From CAVUWL01 sp963787415 (GTDB taxonomy: Bacteria; Actinomycetota; Thermoleophilia; Solirubrobacterales; 70-9), in NCBI GenBank assembly GCA_963787415.1, contig CAWBCO010000003.1, positions 806,001 to 870,000 on the forward strand: a DNA stretch of 64,000 bases. The letters run 5' to 3'. Below, one piece after another: positions 27,769-35,899 of the stretch. Below the pieces are notes generated by a model. That model was not told the origin of the DNA. It saw only the letters and a list, made by a program, of their open reading frames with translations, and ran no database searches. How positions within the stretch are numbered: the first letter of the stretch is position 1; every line of letters begins with the position of its first letter. A program made the translations under genes and the position numbers.

Positions 27769-30056
27769 CCGTCGAGCAAATACTCGACCGGCTCGACTCG
27801 GCGAAGCCAACGGGTGAAAACAAGTGGCTTGCTTGCTGCCCAGCGCATCCAGATCGCAAGCCGTCCCTTTCAATAGGTTTGGGCGACGACGACCGTGTTC
27901 TCCTGAGCTGCCACGCCGGCTGTTCAACCGAGGAGATCGTCGCGGCTCTGGCTTTGGAGCTATCCGACCTGTTCGCGGATGGTGATTGGCGCGCCAACGG
28001 GGCGAACGGTCACACAGGATCGAACGGCTCTCACAGGCAAAAAGCACCCACCAAACCTCCTGAGGAGCTGCCATCAGAGAGGCAGATCAGCGAGTGGGGG
28101 AGGGCACTTAAAGACAACACGGCGGCACTGGCGAGGCTGCGGGAGCTGAAGGGCTGGAGTCCCGTAGCGGCTGAACAGCTCGGCGTTGGCTTCGATGGCA
28201 AGCGACTTGTCTTCCCGATCCGAGATCAAGACGGTCAACTCGTCAACGTTGTCAAGTACACGCCGAAACCAAATGGGCCTGAGAGCAAGTCCGTTGCGCT
28301 TCGCGGCAGACCCCGCGGGTTATTCCCAAGGCCCGAGGGGTCGGAGAACCGTGACCTGTGGATCGTGGAGGGTGAAGGAGACTCGGTAGCGGGGGCGACC
28401 CTCGGCATTGCGGCCATCGGTGTCCCAGGTGTCCAGGGTTGGAAGGCTGACTATTCGCAGCGCTTTTCAGGCCGGTCTGTCACGGTGGCCATGGACTGCG
28501 ACCCGCCCGGTCGCAAGGTGGCCGAGCGGATCGTCAACGACCTCACAGCGGCGGGTGTTGAGTGTCGCCTGGTTGATCTAGATCCGAAGCGCTCGGATGG
28601 CTTCGACCTCAGCGACTTTCTGCTCGGAGCCCAAAGCCCAGAGGCAGCTCGCAACAAGCTCCTGAAACTCGCAAGCGCCGCAGCGGTTCGCCAGATTGCG
28701 GTCTCAACACCAACTGCGTCAGCCGAGAGCAGCGATCCAGACGCCGGCCCAGCTTGGCCGGATTCCTTGGATTCAGCAGCGCTCCACGGAGTTGCCGGCG
28801 ACGTGGTTCGCATAACGGCCCCTCACACCGAGGCTGATCCTGCGGCCATCCTCGTGCAGTTCCTGGTCGCGACTGGTAACGCCATGGGTCGCTCAGCAGG
28901 CTTCAAGGCAGAGGCGACGTTCCACGGAACGAACCTCTACGCGCTGATTGTTGGCCGAACCTCGAAGGGTCGGAAGGGATCGAGCTGGGGGCAGGCACGC
29001 TGGCCGGTGGAACTTGCTGCTGGCGAGGAGTGGGCAGGGCGAATCAAGTCAGGGATCTCCAGCGGCGAGGGTTGATCTTCGCGGTGCGCGATCAGGTCGA
29101 AAGCACTCGTAAGGCAACCAAGGAAGAGAAAAAGAACGGCGAAGCAGACCTTGAAGGCTCCATTACCGAGATCACCGACGCAGGCGAGGAGGACAAGCGG
29201 CTTCTTGCCTATGAGTCTGAGTACGCGGCCGTGCTTCGCGTAATGCGCCGAGACGGCTCGATCACGAACACGGTGATTCGGCAGGGCTGGGAGACGGGAA
29301 GCCGAAACGATGACCCGGAACAACCCCATGCGTGCCACAGATGCGCACGTCTCGATCGTCGGGCATATCTCTCAAGAGGAGCTGCGTAGGGAGCTTCTGA
29401 CGACCGATGCGGCTTCGGGTTTTGCGAACCGGATGCTCTTCGTTTGCGCCGCAAGGTCCAAGCAGCTCCCAGAGGGCGGAAATCTCACCGAGGAGGACTG
29501 GCGCGGGGTTGTCCCGACGCTGAGAGACGCGCTGCGCTTTGCCTCAACCGCAGGAGTTCTCAAGCGAAGTCCTGACGCCCGTGAGCTTTGGGCCGAGATC
29601 TATGGGCCGCTGAGCGACGGGAAGCCCGGGATGGTCGGCGCGGTTACCTCGCGAGCAGAGGCGCAGGTGATGCGTCTCGCTGTGATCTATGCCGCCTTGA
29701 CCAATCACCGGAGGTTCAGATCGAGCACCTTCGAGCGGGGAAGGCGGTTTGGGACTACTGCGACGCGTCGGTCCAATACATCTTCGGAGACGCCCTGGGC
29801 GATGAGACGGCTGACGTAATCCTGGCTCGACTCCGAGACGCTGGGGACGAAGGGCTCACGCGGACCGACATCAGCAAGGAGTTCAAGGGCCACAAGCAGG
29901 CGGCCGACATCGACCGCGCACTTGCTCTACTTGCATCTCTCGGGCGGGCGCAAAGAGAGCTTGTGCCCACGGGTGGCCGTCCGACCGAGAACTGGGTCGC
30001 TACCAGCAGAACAGACTGCGAAAAAAGCGAAAAAAGCGAAAAAAGCCCCCTTATTT
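27765..30056 (+). pseudogene. DUF3987-type phage/plasmid primase, frameshifted and cut by IS66
   Basis: The N-terminal zinc/primase part is CCPAHPDRKPSLSIGLGDDD, then LSCHAGCSTEEIVAAL; a Toprim-like segment has LWIVEGEGDSVAGATLG and VTVAMDCDPPGRKVAERI; the DUF3987 region starts GRTSKGRKGSSWGQAR. Frame changes near 29,070, 29,300 and 29,705 are needed to follow ESEYAAVLRVMRRDGS, HVSIVGHISQEELRRELL, FANRMLFVCAARSKQLPEGG and IEHLRAGKAVWDYCDASV. A TTADIA-like winged-helix end (EGLTRTDISKEFKGHK) follows. IS66 then enters at 30056. Removing it and one target copy restores the frame to TAG 31655-31657. It would have primed replication of the element. Confidence 0.75.
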
Positions 30057-31587
30057 GTGACTATTCAGGTCACCCGGTTGGGGTCGTTATGGGTTGGCGG
30101 CAACTGAGATCCAGGGGTCTCGTGCCGGCGAGGGCGACCAGTGCGTGTGCGATCGGCTCGCGTTGCTTGCCGGCGGTGCTGAGGTAGGAGCGCAGCGCGA
30201 GGAATTGTTCGGCGCCGGTGACGGTGCGCCAGCAGCCTGAGATCTTCTGTTGCAGCTTGATCATCCGGATGTCGCGCTCGGCTCGGTTGTTGTCGAACGG
30301 CACCCGGAAGTCGTGGGCGAACCGGAGGACGTCATCGCGGTCGCGGTCCAGGCGGACGAGCAGGTTGTGGGCTGGGGTCTGGCGGATCACGCCGCGTTTG
30401 CCGGTCGGGGCGTGCCGGCCGGGTTGGTTTGGTGGCCGAGCGCGATGATCTGCTCGTAGGCGGTCGCGGTAGCCGGCCAGCTCGCCGGGTTCCAGGCCGC
30501 CTGGCCGGACGCTCGGGCGCGCGGACGCTCGCGTGCAGCTCGCGCAGCAGCTTGTCCATCTGTACCGCCCAGGCCTGCTGGGGATCGCCGGGCGCGGCTC
30601 GATCACGCCGAGCAACTCGCGCAGGTGGTGGACATTGCAAAGAGCGTGCTGGAGGTGGGTGTAGTTGCGGTAGGGCTTGAACCCGTCGTGAACCGCGACC
30701 CCGGTGAAGTCCGGGAGCACCCCGGCGTGATCGAGCCCGTCAAAGCCGCGCTTATCGTGCAGCGAGTAGAACGTCGCCTGCTCGGTGCCGGCGCAAAACA
30801 GCCACCGCAGCTTGCCTTCGGCGCGGGCGCCGGTCTCGTCGAAGTGCGCGACCGGCGCCGCGGTGATCTGGGCGTGAATCTCGTCCAGGAACGGCCCGAG
30901 GTCCTCGGCGCCGCGGGCCATGAACGCGGCCAGCGTGCCGGTCGAGAGCGGCGCCCCGAGCCAGTCTGAGAGCAGCCGGGCAGCCCGGGCATAGGGAAGG
31001 TGCTGATAGCTCACCAGGTAAAGGCCCAGCGCCCGCACCCGCGGCCCGTACTGGGTCGGGGCGCTGACCGCGTCCGGGAACCCGGCCGTCGTCTCATGCC
31101 CACAGCCGCAGCGCCGGGTGTGGGCGCGGTGCTCGCTGGAGCGCAACCGGATCTCCGGCAGATCGAAGACCTGACGGGCGAGATACCCAACCTCCTCGCC
31201 GCCGGACAGGTCTCCCTGGCAGCCCGCGCAGATCGACGGGAGATGATCGATGACCTCGTCCGGCACAGCCACCTTCTCCAGATGTGCACCCCGATGGCCC
31301 GGCTGGCCACCCGGCTTGCGACCCGACGGGCGCCGCAGGCTCTTCGGCGGCGGCTTCGAGAGCCCGTCCGAGGACGGCGGCCGCGAGGAGTTCCGCGAGT
31401 TCTGCGCCAAACGCCGCTTGAGATCATCGACCTCGGCTCGCAGCTCGACGACCTCGGCCCGCAGCTCCTCGATCACCGCGGCCTGCTCGACCACCAATGC
31501 CGCAAGCTGCTCATACGACGGCCGATCGCGGTTCACATAATCCAGTTCGCCGCCCAGCGTCCCAGACCTACCCCATCTGAACAGTCA
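30057..31587 (-). mobile_element. IS66-family insertion sequence, copy 1
   Basis: Left end GTGACTATTCAG (30057-30068) is the inverse of CTGAACAGTCA at 31577-31587 with one mismatch. Flanking 8-bp direct repeats CCTTATTT (30049-30056 and 31588-31595) match the 8-bp duplication expected of IS66. It interrupts the end of the element primase. No separate orf1 or tnpB is present, only the large transposase. Confidence 0.85.
30070..31536 (-). pseudogene. IS66 transposase with compensating frameshifts
   Basis: 488 codons without a stop. The leucine-rich N-terminus is followed by SRNSSRPPSSDG, SGRKPGGQPGHRGAHLE, the zinc-knuckle CAGCQGDLSG, DETGARAEGKLRW, ALCNVHHLRELLGVIE, and later FDNNRAERDIRMIKLQQKIS, the IS66 DDE core. 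Between about 30,380 and 30,590 the true frame leaves and returns: DPQQAWAVQMDKLLRELHAS and YEQIIALGHQTNPAGTPR lie in other frames. The open frame is therefore misleading, and about 70 residues are scrambled. Probably inactive. Confidence 0.75.
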
Positions 31588-31657
31588 CCTTATTTCGCTT
31601 AATTCGCTTATTTCGCAAGGGGAACTCGGGCAAAACGAGCGTGGGGGAGTCAAGTAG

Positions 31658-31879
31658 ATGGCTGTTCCGACCCCAGTTCTCAATGAGGCAGTTCGACGCG
31701 TTGCCGACGCATATGAGCAGTTGCCAGGGGATCAACGCCCTGGAATTCTCGGCCCTGCTTGGTCTCAGCGGGAGGCTGCAATCGACGCGGCCTACGTTGC
31801 TCGGGACAGCAAAGCTTTCAAGAGCGCGATCGCCGAGTGGGAGCGCTTCGCGATGTCGGTCTTCGAGGCGGCACGATGA
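31658..31879 (+). CDS. small helical protein following the primase
   Basis: 73 residues; the ATG directly follows the ancestral primase stop (TAG 31655-31657). Helical composition (VLNEAVRRVADAYEQLPGD, FKSAIAEWERFAMSVFEAA). Its stop overlaps the next ATG (ATGA). Function unknown. The IS66 insertion now separates it from its former promoter side. Confidence 0.55.
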   Translation: MAVPTPVLNEAVRRVADAYEQLPGDQRPGILGPAWSQREAAIDAAYVARDSKAFKSAIAEWERFAMSVFEAAR

Positions 31880-32202
31880 AGAGGCAATGCCAGAACCCGA
31901 GATGCGAGAAATCGCTGAAGGGTCACCGCAAGGATGCTTCCTGCTGCTCACCGAGTTGCCGTAGCGCCAAGTACCGCGATTACGAGCTTCTGATCTACGA
32001 ATGCAAGTTCTGCGGAGACAGCTTCACGCCGCGCCGCTCCGACAGCCTCTATTGCGACGAGTGCCGACGCAGCGAACGTTATCGGCGCCCGCACACCCCT
32101 TGCTGCGATCGCCCATGTCCAACCGAGACTCCAGGCGGTGGGCCCTGGTTCTGCGATAACTGCAGCGCATCGCTGCCAAGACCGGATTGGGTGCCAGGAT
32201 GA
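31876..32202 (+). CDS. multi-cysteine zinc-ribbon protein
   Basis: 108 residues from ATG 31876. Four Cys clusters: QCQNPRCEKSL, CCSPSCRSAKYRDYE, CKFCGDSFTPRRSDSLYCDE and PCCDRPCP...WFCDNCSA. The pattern resembles tandem treble-clef or ribbon fingers such as those of small phage and plasmid DNA-binding proteins. ATGA overlaps on both sides tie it into the cassette. It may aid the primase or the excisionase. Confidence 0.65.
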   Translation: MKRQCQNPRCEKSLKGHRKDASCCSPSCRSAKYRDYELLIYECKFCGDSFTPRRSDSLYCDECRRSERYRRPHTPCCDRPCPTETPGGGPWFCDNCSASLPRPDWVPG

Positions 32203-32639
32203 GGGTCGAAATTGGACAGGTCATCCTTGAACTGACCGAGGAACACGTGGAAGCCCTGCGCCACCAGCTCGGCGTCCGGCACCCTGAAGTAGGCGGCGAG
32301 TTGCTCACCGCCAGCCAGCTCGCCCAAAGGCTCGGAGTCAGCCGCGAATATGTCTATCAGCACGCGACTGAGCTCGAAGGTCAGCGGCTCGGCTCTGGAT
32401 CGCGAGGCCGCTGGAGGTTCCCTGCGACGGCTGCCAGCATGGCTGCCAGCACAGGAAAGACGCCGTGTCAGACAGAGTCCAAGACCAAAACGGCCAAACG
32501 TCGGACTCGGAGCGCTGCCAGCGTCCCGCTGCTTGAGATTCGCGGAAGTCGCCCCTATCCTGCTCCCACCAACAAAGCGACCCCCGGTGGCGCGGAGACG
32601 CCAGCCGAGGGCCTGACCAAAAAGGAAGCGTGCTCCTAA
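32199..32639 (+). CDS. HTH protein, excisionase-like
   Basis: 146 residues from ATG 32199. The core ELLTASQLAQRLGVSREYVY and QHATELEGQRLGSGSRGRWR match the MerR/AlpA-like winged helix used by excisionases (RLGVSREYVYQHA, then a basic GSGSRGRWRFP wing). A long basic low-complexity tail follows. Its place directly before the integrase fits a recombination directionality factor. Confidence 0.7.
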   Translation: MRVEIGQVILELTEEHVEALRHQLGVRHPEVGGELLTASQLAQRLGVSREYVYQHATELEGQRLGSGSRGRWRFPATAASMAASTGKTPCQTESKTKTAKRRTRSAASVPLLEIRGSRPYPAPTNKATPGGAETPAEGLTKKEACS

Positions 32640-32673
32640 TGGCTAACTTCGATCCTATTCGCGAGGCAAACTG

Positions 32674-33908
32674 ATGCCGCGTCCAGCTACCGGCAGTGTT
32701 GCCGAACGGCGACGCAAAGACCACACTATTTTCGCTTTGCGGTTCCGGGCGTACGGGAAACGCGAGTACGTAACTCTGGGGACAGAGACTGAAGGTTGGA
32801 GCCGCGCTAGAGCGGAAGCCGAGCTACGTCACACGCTCGCCGATGTGGAGCGCGGTATCTGGAAACCATCTCGATTATTGCCCGTAGAGGCGCCCAGTGA
32901 GGTCCCCACATTTCACGTATTCGCATCCGAATGGCTTGCTTCCCGCAAAGGCGAGTTGCGTTCTCGATCATTCGAGGATTACAAGTGGGCACTCACATAC
33001 CACTTACTGCCCTACTTCAAAGATCACGTTCTCACTGAGATCACGATTGAGGAGGTTGATCGGTACCGGGCTGCCAAATTGGATGAGGGGAAGCTCGCGG
33101 CCAACACGCTCAATAAGACGCTCGTCAGGTTGGGCTCGATTCTTGAGGTAGCCGTTGAGTATGGACACATCGATCGCAATCCCGCCAAGGGGAAACGGCG
33201 CCGAGTGAAGGCGACCGAGCCGAAACGCACTGGGTCGAGCCCGAGCAGTTAATGGCGCTGATCGAAGCGGCAGATCCATACATGCGGCCGATCATTGCCA
33301 CGCTGGCCGGCGCTGGTTTGAGGATCGGCGAGGCTGTGGCTCTTGACTGGCGCGATGTAAAGCTGTCAACCGGAACACTGATTGTTCGCGAGTCAAAGAC
33401 GGAAGCGGGGGAGGGGAGGGAAGTTGATCTAACTGTCGGGCTCCAAGAGGAGCTAGCGACCTGGCGTGCGAGAAGTCGTCGGACGAAGCCGAGCGATCCT
33501 GTGTTTGTGAGCCGACCCCGCAAAGGTCACCACGCGCGGCAAACACCGAGGAACGTGCAGGCCAGACTCGGGACGGCTGTGAAAGCCGCCAACGTCGAGC
33601 TTGCGAAACTCGGCATCGATCCGATCGTCAAGGTGTCGCCTCATTCGCTGCGCCGTACCTATGCCAGCTTGAGAGCAGCCAGTCGCGACGACCCGGTCTA
33701 CATCGCCGAACAGCTCGGCCATAGCGATGCTCGTTTCACATTCCGCGTCTACCAGCGGGCGGCCAAGCGGCGCGAGAAGCTGTCGGGCAGCTATCTTGAC
33801 GCCTTCGACGCGGCGCTTGATTGGGCACTATTGGGCCCAGGAGCGATTCGAAGGGAATCGAGCCCGAGGTCCCAGTGTTTGTTGAGAGCGATCAAACCGC
33901 ATAGATAA
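32674..33908 (+). pseudogene. tyrosine integrase of the element, frameshifted
   Basis: Part 1 (32674 to about 33215) has an N-terminal arm, then a core-binding domain (FHVFASEWLASRKGELRSRS, YKWALTYHLLPYFKDHVLTE, AANTLNKTLVRLGSILEVAV). Part 2, in another frame, has HWVEPEQLMALIEAADPYMR, GLRIGEAVALDWRDV (first Arg), ESKTEAGEG (Lys), HSLRRTYASL (His, Arg), QLGHSDARFTFRVYQ (His, Tyr). The shift near 33220 leaves each part incomplete. All catalytic residues remain if the frames are joined. The end lies only 18 bases before the right attachment repeat. Confidence 0.82.
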
Positions 33909-33925
33909 GCCATAAATTTCACATC

Positions 33926-33966
33926 CGGGCGTTTAGCTCAGTTGGGAGAGCGCCAGCTCGACAAGC
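33926..33966 (+). repeat. attR: element-borne copy of the tRNA-Val 5' half
   Basis: Identical over 41 bases to 18032-18072. Here the core continues into the chromosomal 3' half, so the tRNA is restored. Confidence 0.85.
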
Positions 33967-33999
33967 TGGAGGTCACTGGTTCGAGCCCAGTAACGCCCA
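33927..33999 (+). tRNA. tRNA-Val (anticodon GAC)
   Basis: 73 bases fold as a standard cloverleaf: acceptor GGGCGTT/AACGCCC with A73, D stem GCTC/GAGC, anticodon stem CCAGC/GCTGG, variable AGGTC, T stem ACTGG/CCAGT with TTCGAGC loop. The loop TCGACAA places GAC at positions 34-36. Position 33 is C instead of the nearly universal U. CCA is not encoded. Its promoter side now belongs to the integrated element. Confidence 0.88.
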
Positions 34000-34284
34000 T
34001 TTCTGAGGACCGAAGTCTTCTGACTCCAACCTCGCCGTGCCGCTGAGCGGCTTTCACCTCGGCGGGAAGCGAGCGGGTGGATGCAGGCCGAAGAGGCGCC
34101 TGGGTTTCGTCCTAAGCAGCAACGCCATCAGCGCCGACGCTGGCTACCGCTCGCCAAGGGAAAGCAAGCGCCGCGGCCCTGCAATTGGCGACGAGCAGGT
34201 CGGGTCGGTGTTGGCGGCGCGGGTGTCTGTGCCGAGCGTCACGCTGCCCACCGTGGCCGTCGCTAAAAAAACTTCATCCGTGCC
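34000..34284. other. intergenic region after tRNA-Val
   Basis: No frame is convincing. No hairpin terminator stands out directly after the tRNA. Confidence 0.4.
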
Positions 34285-34314
34285 CTTGACTTCAAGCGCT
34301 TGAGGTATGTCAAG
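34285..34314 (+). promoter_or_regulatory. likely MerR-type promoter/operator
   Basis: Nested dyad 9 bases before the MerR start: outer CTTGAC (34285-34290) and GTCAAG (34309-34314), inner palindrome CAAGCGCTTG (34293-34302). TTGACT at 34286 is a good -35 box. A dyad within an elongated spacer fits MerR regulation, so autoregulation is likely. Confidence 0.55.
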
Positions 34315-34322
34315 GTAGCCTC

Positions 34323-34766
34323 ATGACGACTCTCACCATCCAAGATGTTTCCCGGCGCAGCGGGCTGAGCACGCCGACGCTGCGCTACTACGAGGAGGTC
34401 GGGCTGATCGGTCCGATCGCCCGTGATCCGAGCAGCGGGCACCGCCGCTATCGCGAGCAGGATCTCGACACCTTGCAGGTATTGGCGTGTCTGCGCGCGA
34501 TGGGCGTCGGGATCGAGGAGATGCGCACCTACCAGGCCAACCGCGAGCTTGGGCACGCCAAGGCGGGTGAGCAGCGCGATCTGCTGCTGCAGCACGCCAA
34601 GCGGGTCGAGGCCGAAATCAAGACGCTGCGCATGCATCTCAACTACCTAAGGGCGAAGGCCGCGCTCTGGGACGCCCGCAGCCGTGAGGATGCGGACGCG
34701 GAAGCTGAGGCGAACTCGCAGGTACAGAAAGTGCTCCCACGACTGGAGGAGGCGATGCTCGGATGA
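34323..34766 (+). CDS. MerR-family transcriptional regulator
   Basis: 147 residues. N-terminal winged helix TIQDVSRRSGLSTPTLRYYE then VGLIGPIARDPSSGHRRYRE, followed by a dimerising coiled coil (AGEQRDLLLQHAKRVEAEIK). There are no metal-binding Cys, so it resembles organic-stress or multidrug MerR regulators. The stop overlaps the SDR start (ATGA). Confidence 0.9.
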   Translation: MTTLTIQDVSRRSGLSTPTLRYYEEVGLIGPIARDPSSGHRRYREQDLDTLQVLACLRAMGVGIEEMRTYQANRELGHAKAGEQRDLLLQHAKRVEAEIKTLRMHLNYLRAKAALWDARSREDADAEAEANSQVQKVLPRLEEAMLG

Positions 34767-35737
34767 GCTCCAAGGTGTTGGTAACAGGCGGGTCCGGATA
34801 TCTGGGCACGCAGCTGATCGCGGCGTTGCTGCGTGATGGGCGTGATGTGCGCGCGACGGTGCGTTCCCTGGATGCTGAGGAAGCCGTCCGCGCGGCCGTG
34901 CGCCGCGGTGGTGTGGACGACGCCGGCCTTGAGCTGGTTGCAGCAGATCTGACCTCTGACGACGGCTGGCCGGGCGCGCTTGAGGGTGTGGAGGAGGTCC
35001 ACCACGTCGCCTCGCCGATCCCGTCCTCCCAGCCTAAGGACCCGGACGAGCTGATCGTCCCCGCCCGCGAGGGCACGGTGCGTGTGCTGAAGGCTGCGCG
35101 AAACGCCGGCGCGCGCAGGGTGGTGCTGACCTCCTCGTTCGCAGCGGTGGGCTACTCGCCCAAGGCAGTCCGTGACTACACCGAGGAGGACTGGACCGAT
35201 CCCGACACGCCAGGATTGCCCGCCTACCCGCGCTCCAAGGCGATCGCCGAGCGTGCCGCCTGGGACTTCATCGAGTCCGAAGGAGGCGATACCCAGCTGG
35301 TGGTGGTGAACCCGACATTCATCGCCGGCCCGTCGCTGGTGTTGGCACTGCGCTCTACGCTGACCTACTTCAAGGCGATCATCGAGGGCACGATGCCGGC
35401 GCTGCCACGCCAGCGCTTCGGCGTCGTCGACGTGCGCGATGTCGCCGACGCGCACGTCACGGCGATGGCCACTCCTGCCGCCGCCGGGAAGCGCTACCTG
35501 CTCTTGGCGGACGGCCCGACGATCACCTGGCTGGGGCTGGCACAGATCCTCCGCGACCACCTCGGGCCCGCAGGCGAGCACATCACAACCGACGAGGCGC
35601 CCGGGGAGGACCCGTCGCCGCTGACGATCCACAACGACCGCGCCAAGCAGGAGCTCGGCTGGCAACCACGCCCGGCCGAAACGACCATCATCGAGACCGC
35701 CGAGAGCCTGCGCGACCTCGGCCTGCTGGAGGGATGA
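34763..35737 (+). CDS. extended SDR, NAD(P)-dependent epimerase/reductase
   Basis: 324 residues. VLVTGGSGYLGTQLIAALLR is the Rossmann motif; VRSLDAEEAV, HHVASPIPS, LTSSFAAVGY (Ser) and YPRSKAIAERAAWDF (Tyr, Lys) follow. It resembles dihydroflavonol-4-reductase-like or cinnamoyl-CoA reductase-like members. Coupled to the MerR gene by ATGA, so probably induced by its ligand. Substrate unknown. Confidence 0.87.
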   Translation: MSSKVLVTGGSGYLGTQLIAALLRDGRDVRATVRSLDAEEAVRAAVRRGGVDDAGLELVAADLTSDDGWPGALEGVEEVHHVASPIPSSQPKDPDELIVPAREGTVRVLKAARNAGARRVVLTSSFAAVGYSPKAVRDYTEEDWTDPDTPGLPAYPRSKAIAERAAWDFIESEGGDTQLVVVNPTFIAGPSLVLALRSTLTYFKAIIEGTMPALPRQRFGVVDVRDVADAHVTAMATPAAAGKRYLLLADGPTITWLGLAQILRDHLGPAGEHITTDEAPGEDPSPLTIHNDRAKQELGWQPRPAETTIIETAESLRDLGLLEG

Positions 35738-35899
35738 GTCTGTGTGTCGCCCCTGCTTTCGTCCAGAGCAGCAGTGAGATTCGCTAACTGCTGGGTTGCC
35801 GACGAGAGGGCAATGGTTGGAACCCCGCTCCTGGCGGATCTGAGGTCCATCCGGGAGGTAAGTCCTGCTCCTCGGCCACCCGGTTGCCCGTTGGCAGGA

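Larger units (their letters stand above)
18032..33966. mobile_element. decayed integrative element in tRNA-Val
   Basis: About 15.9 kb bounded by 41-bp direct repeats of tRNA-Val sequence. The integrase gene lies immediately inside the right repeat, the usual arrangement. Contents: an HTH/excisionase-like gene, zinc-ribbon genes, a DUF3987 primase, an ArdC-like antirestriction gene, a serine recombinase, small membrane proteins and a repeat-rich possible origin. There are no capsid, terminase large subunit, relaxase or FtsK/TraB genes, so it is not an obvious phage or conjugative element. The integrase, primase, ArdC gene and serine recombinase are all broken, so it is probably no longer mobile by itself. 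Confidence 0.85.

Noticed and set aside
30018..30046. Programmed frameshift at the repeated AAAAAAG runs in the primase
   Set aside because: The reading frame does not place the A AAA AAG heptamer in the slippery phase; the tandem repeat simply codes Glu-Lys-Ser.
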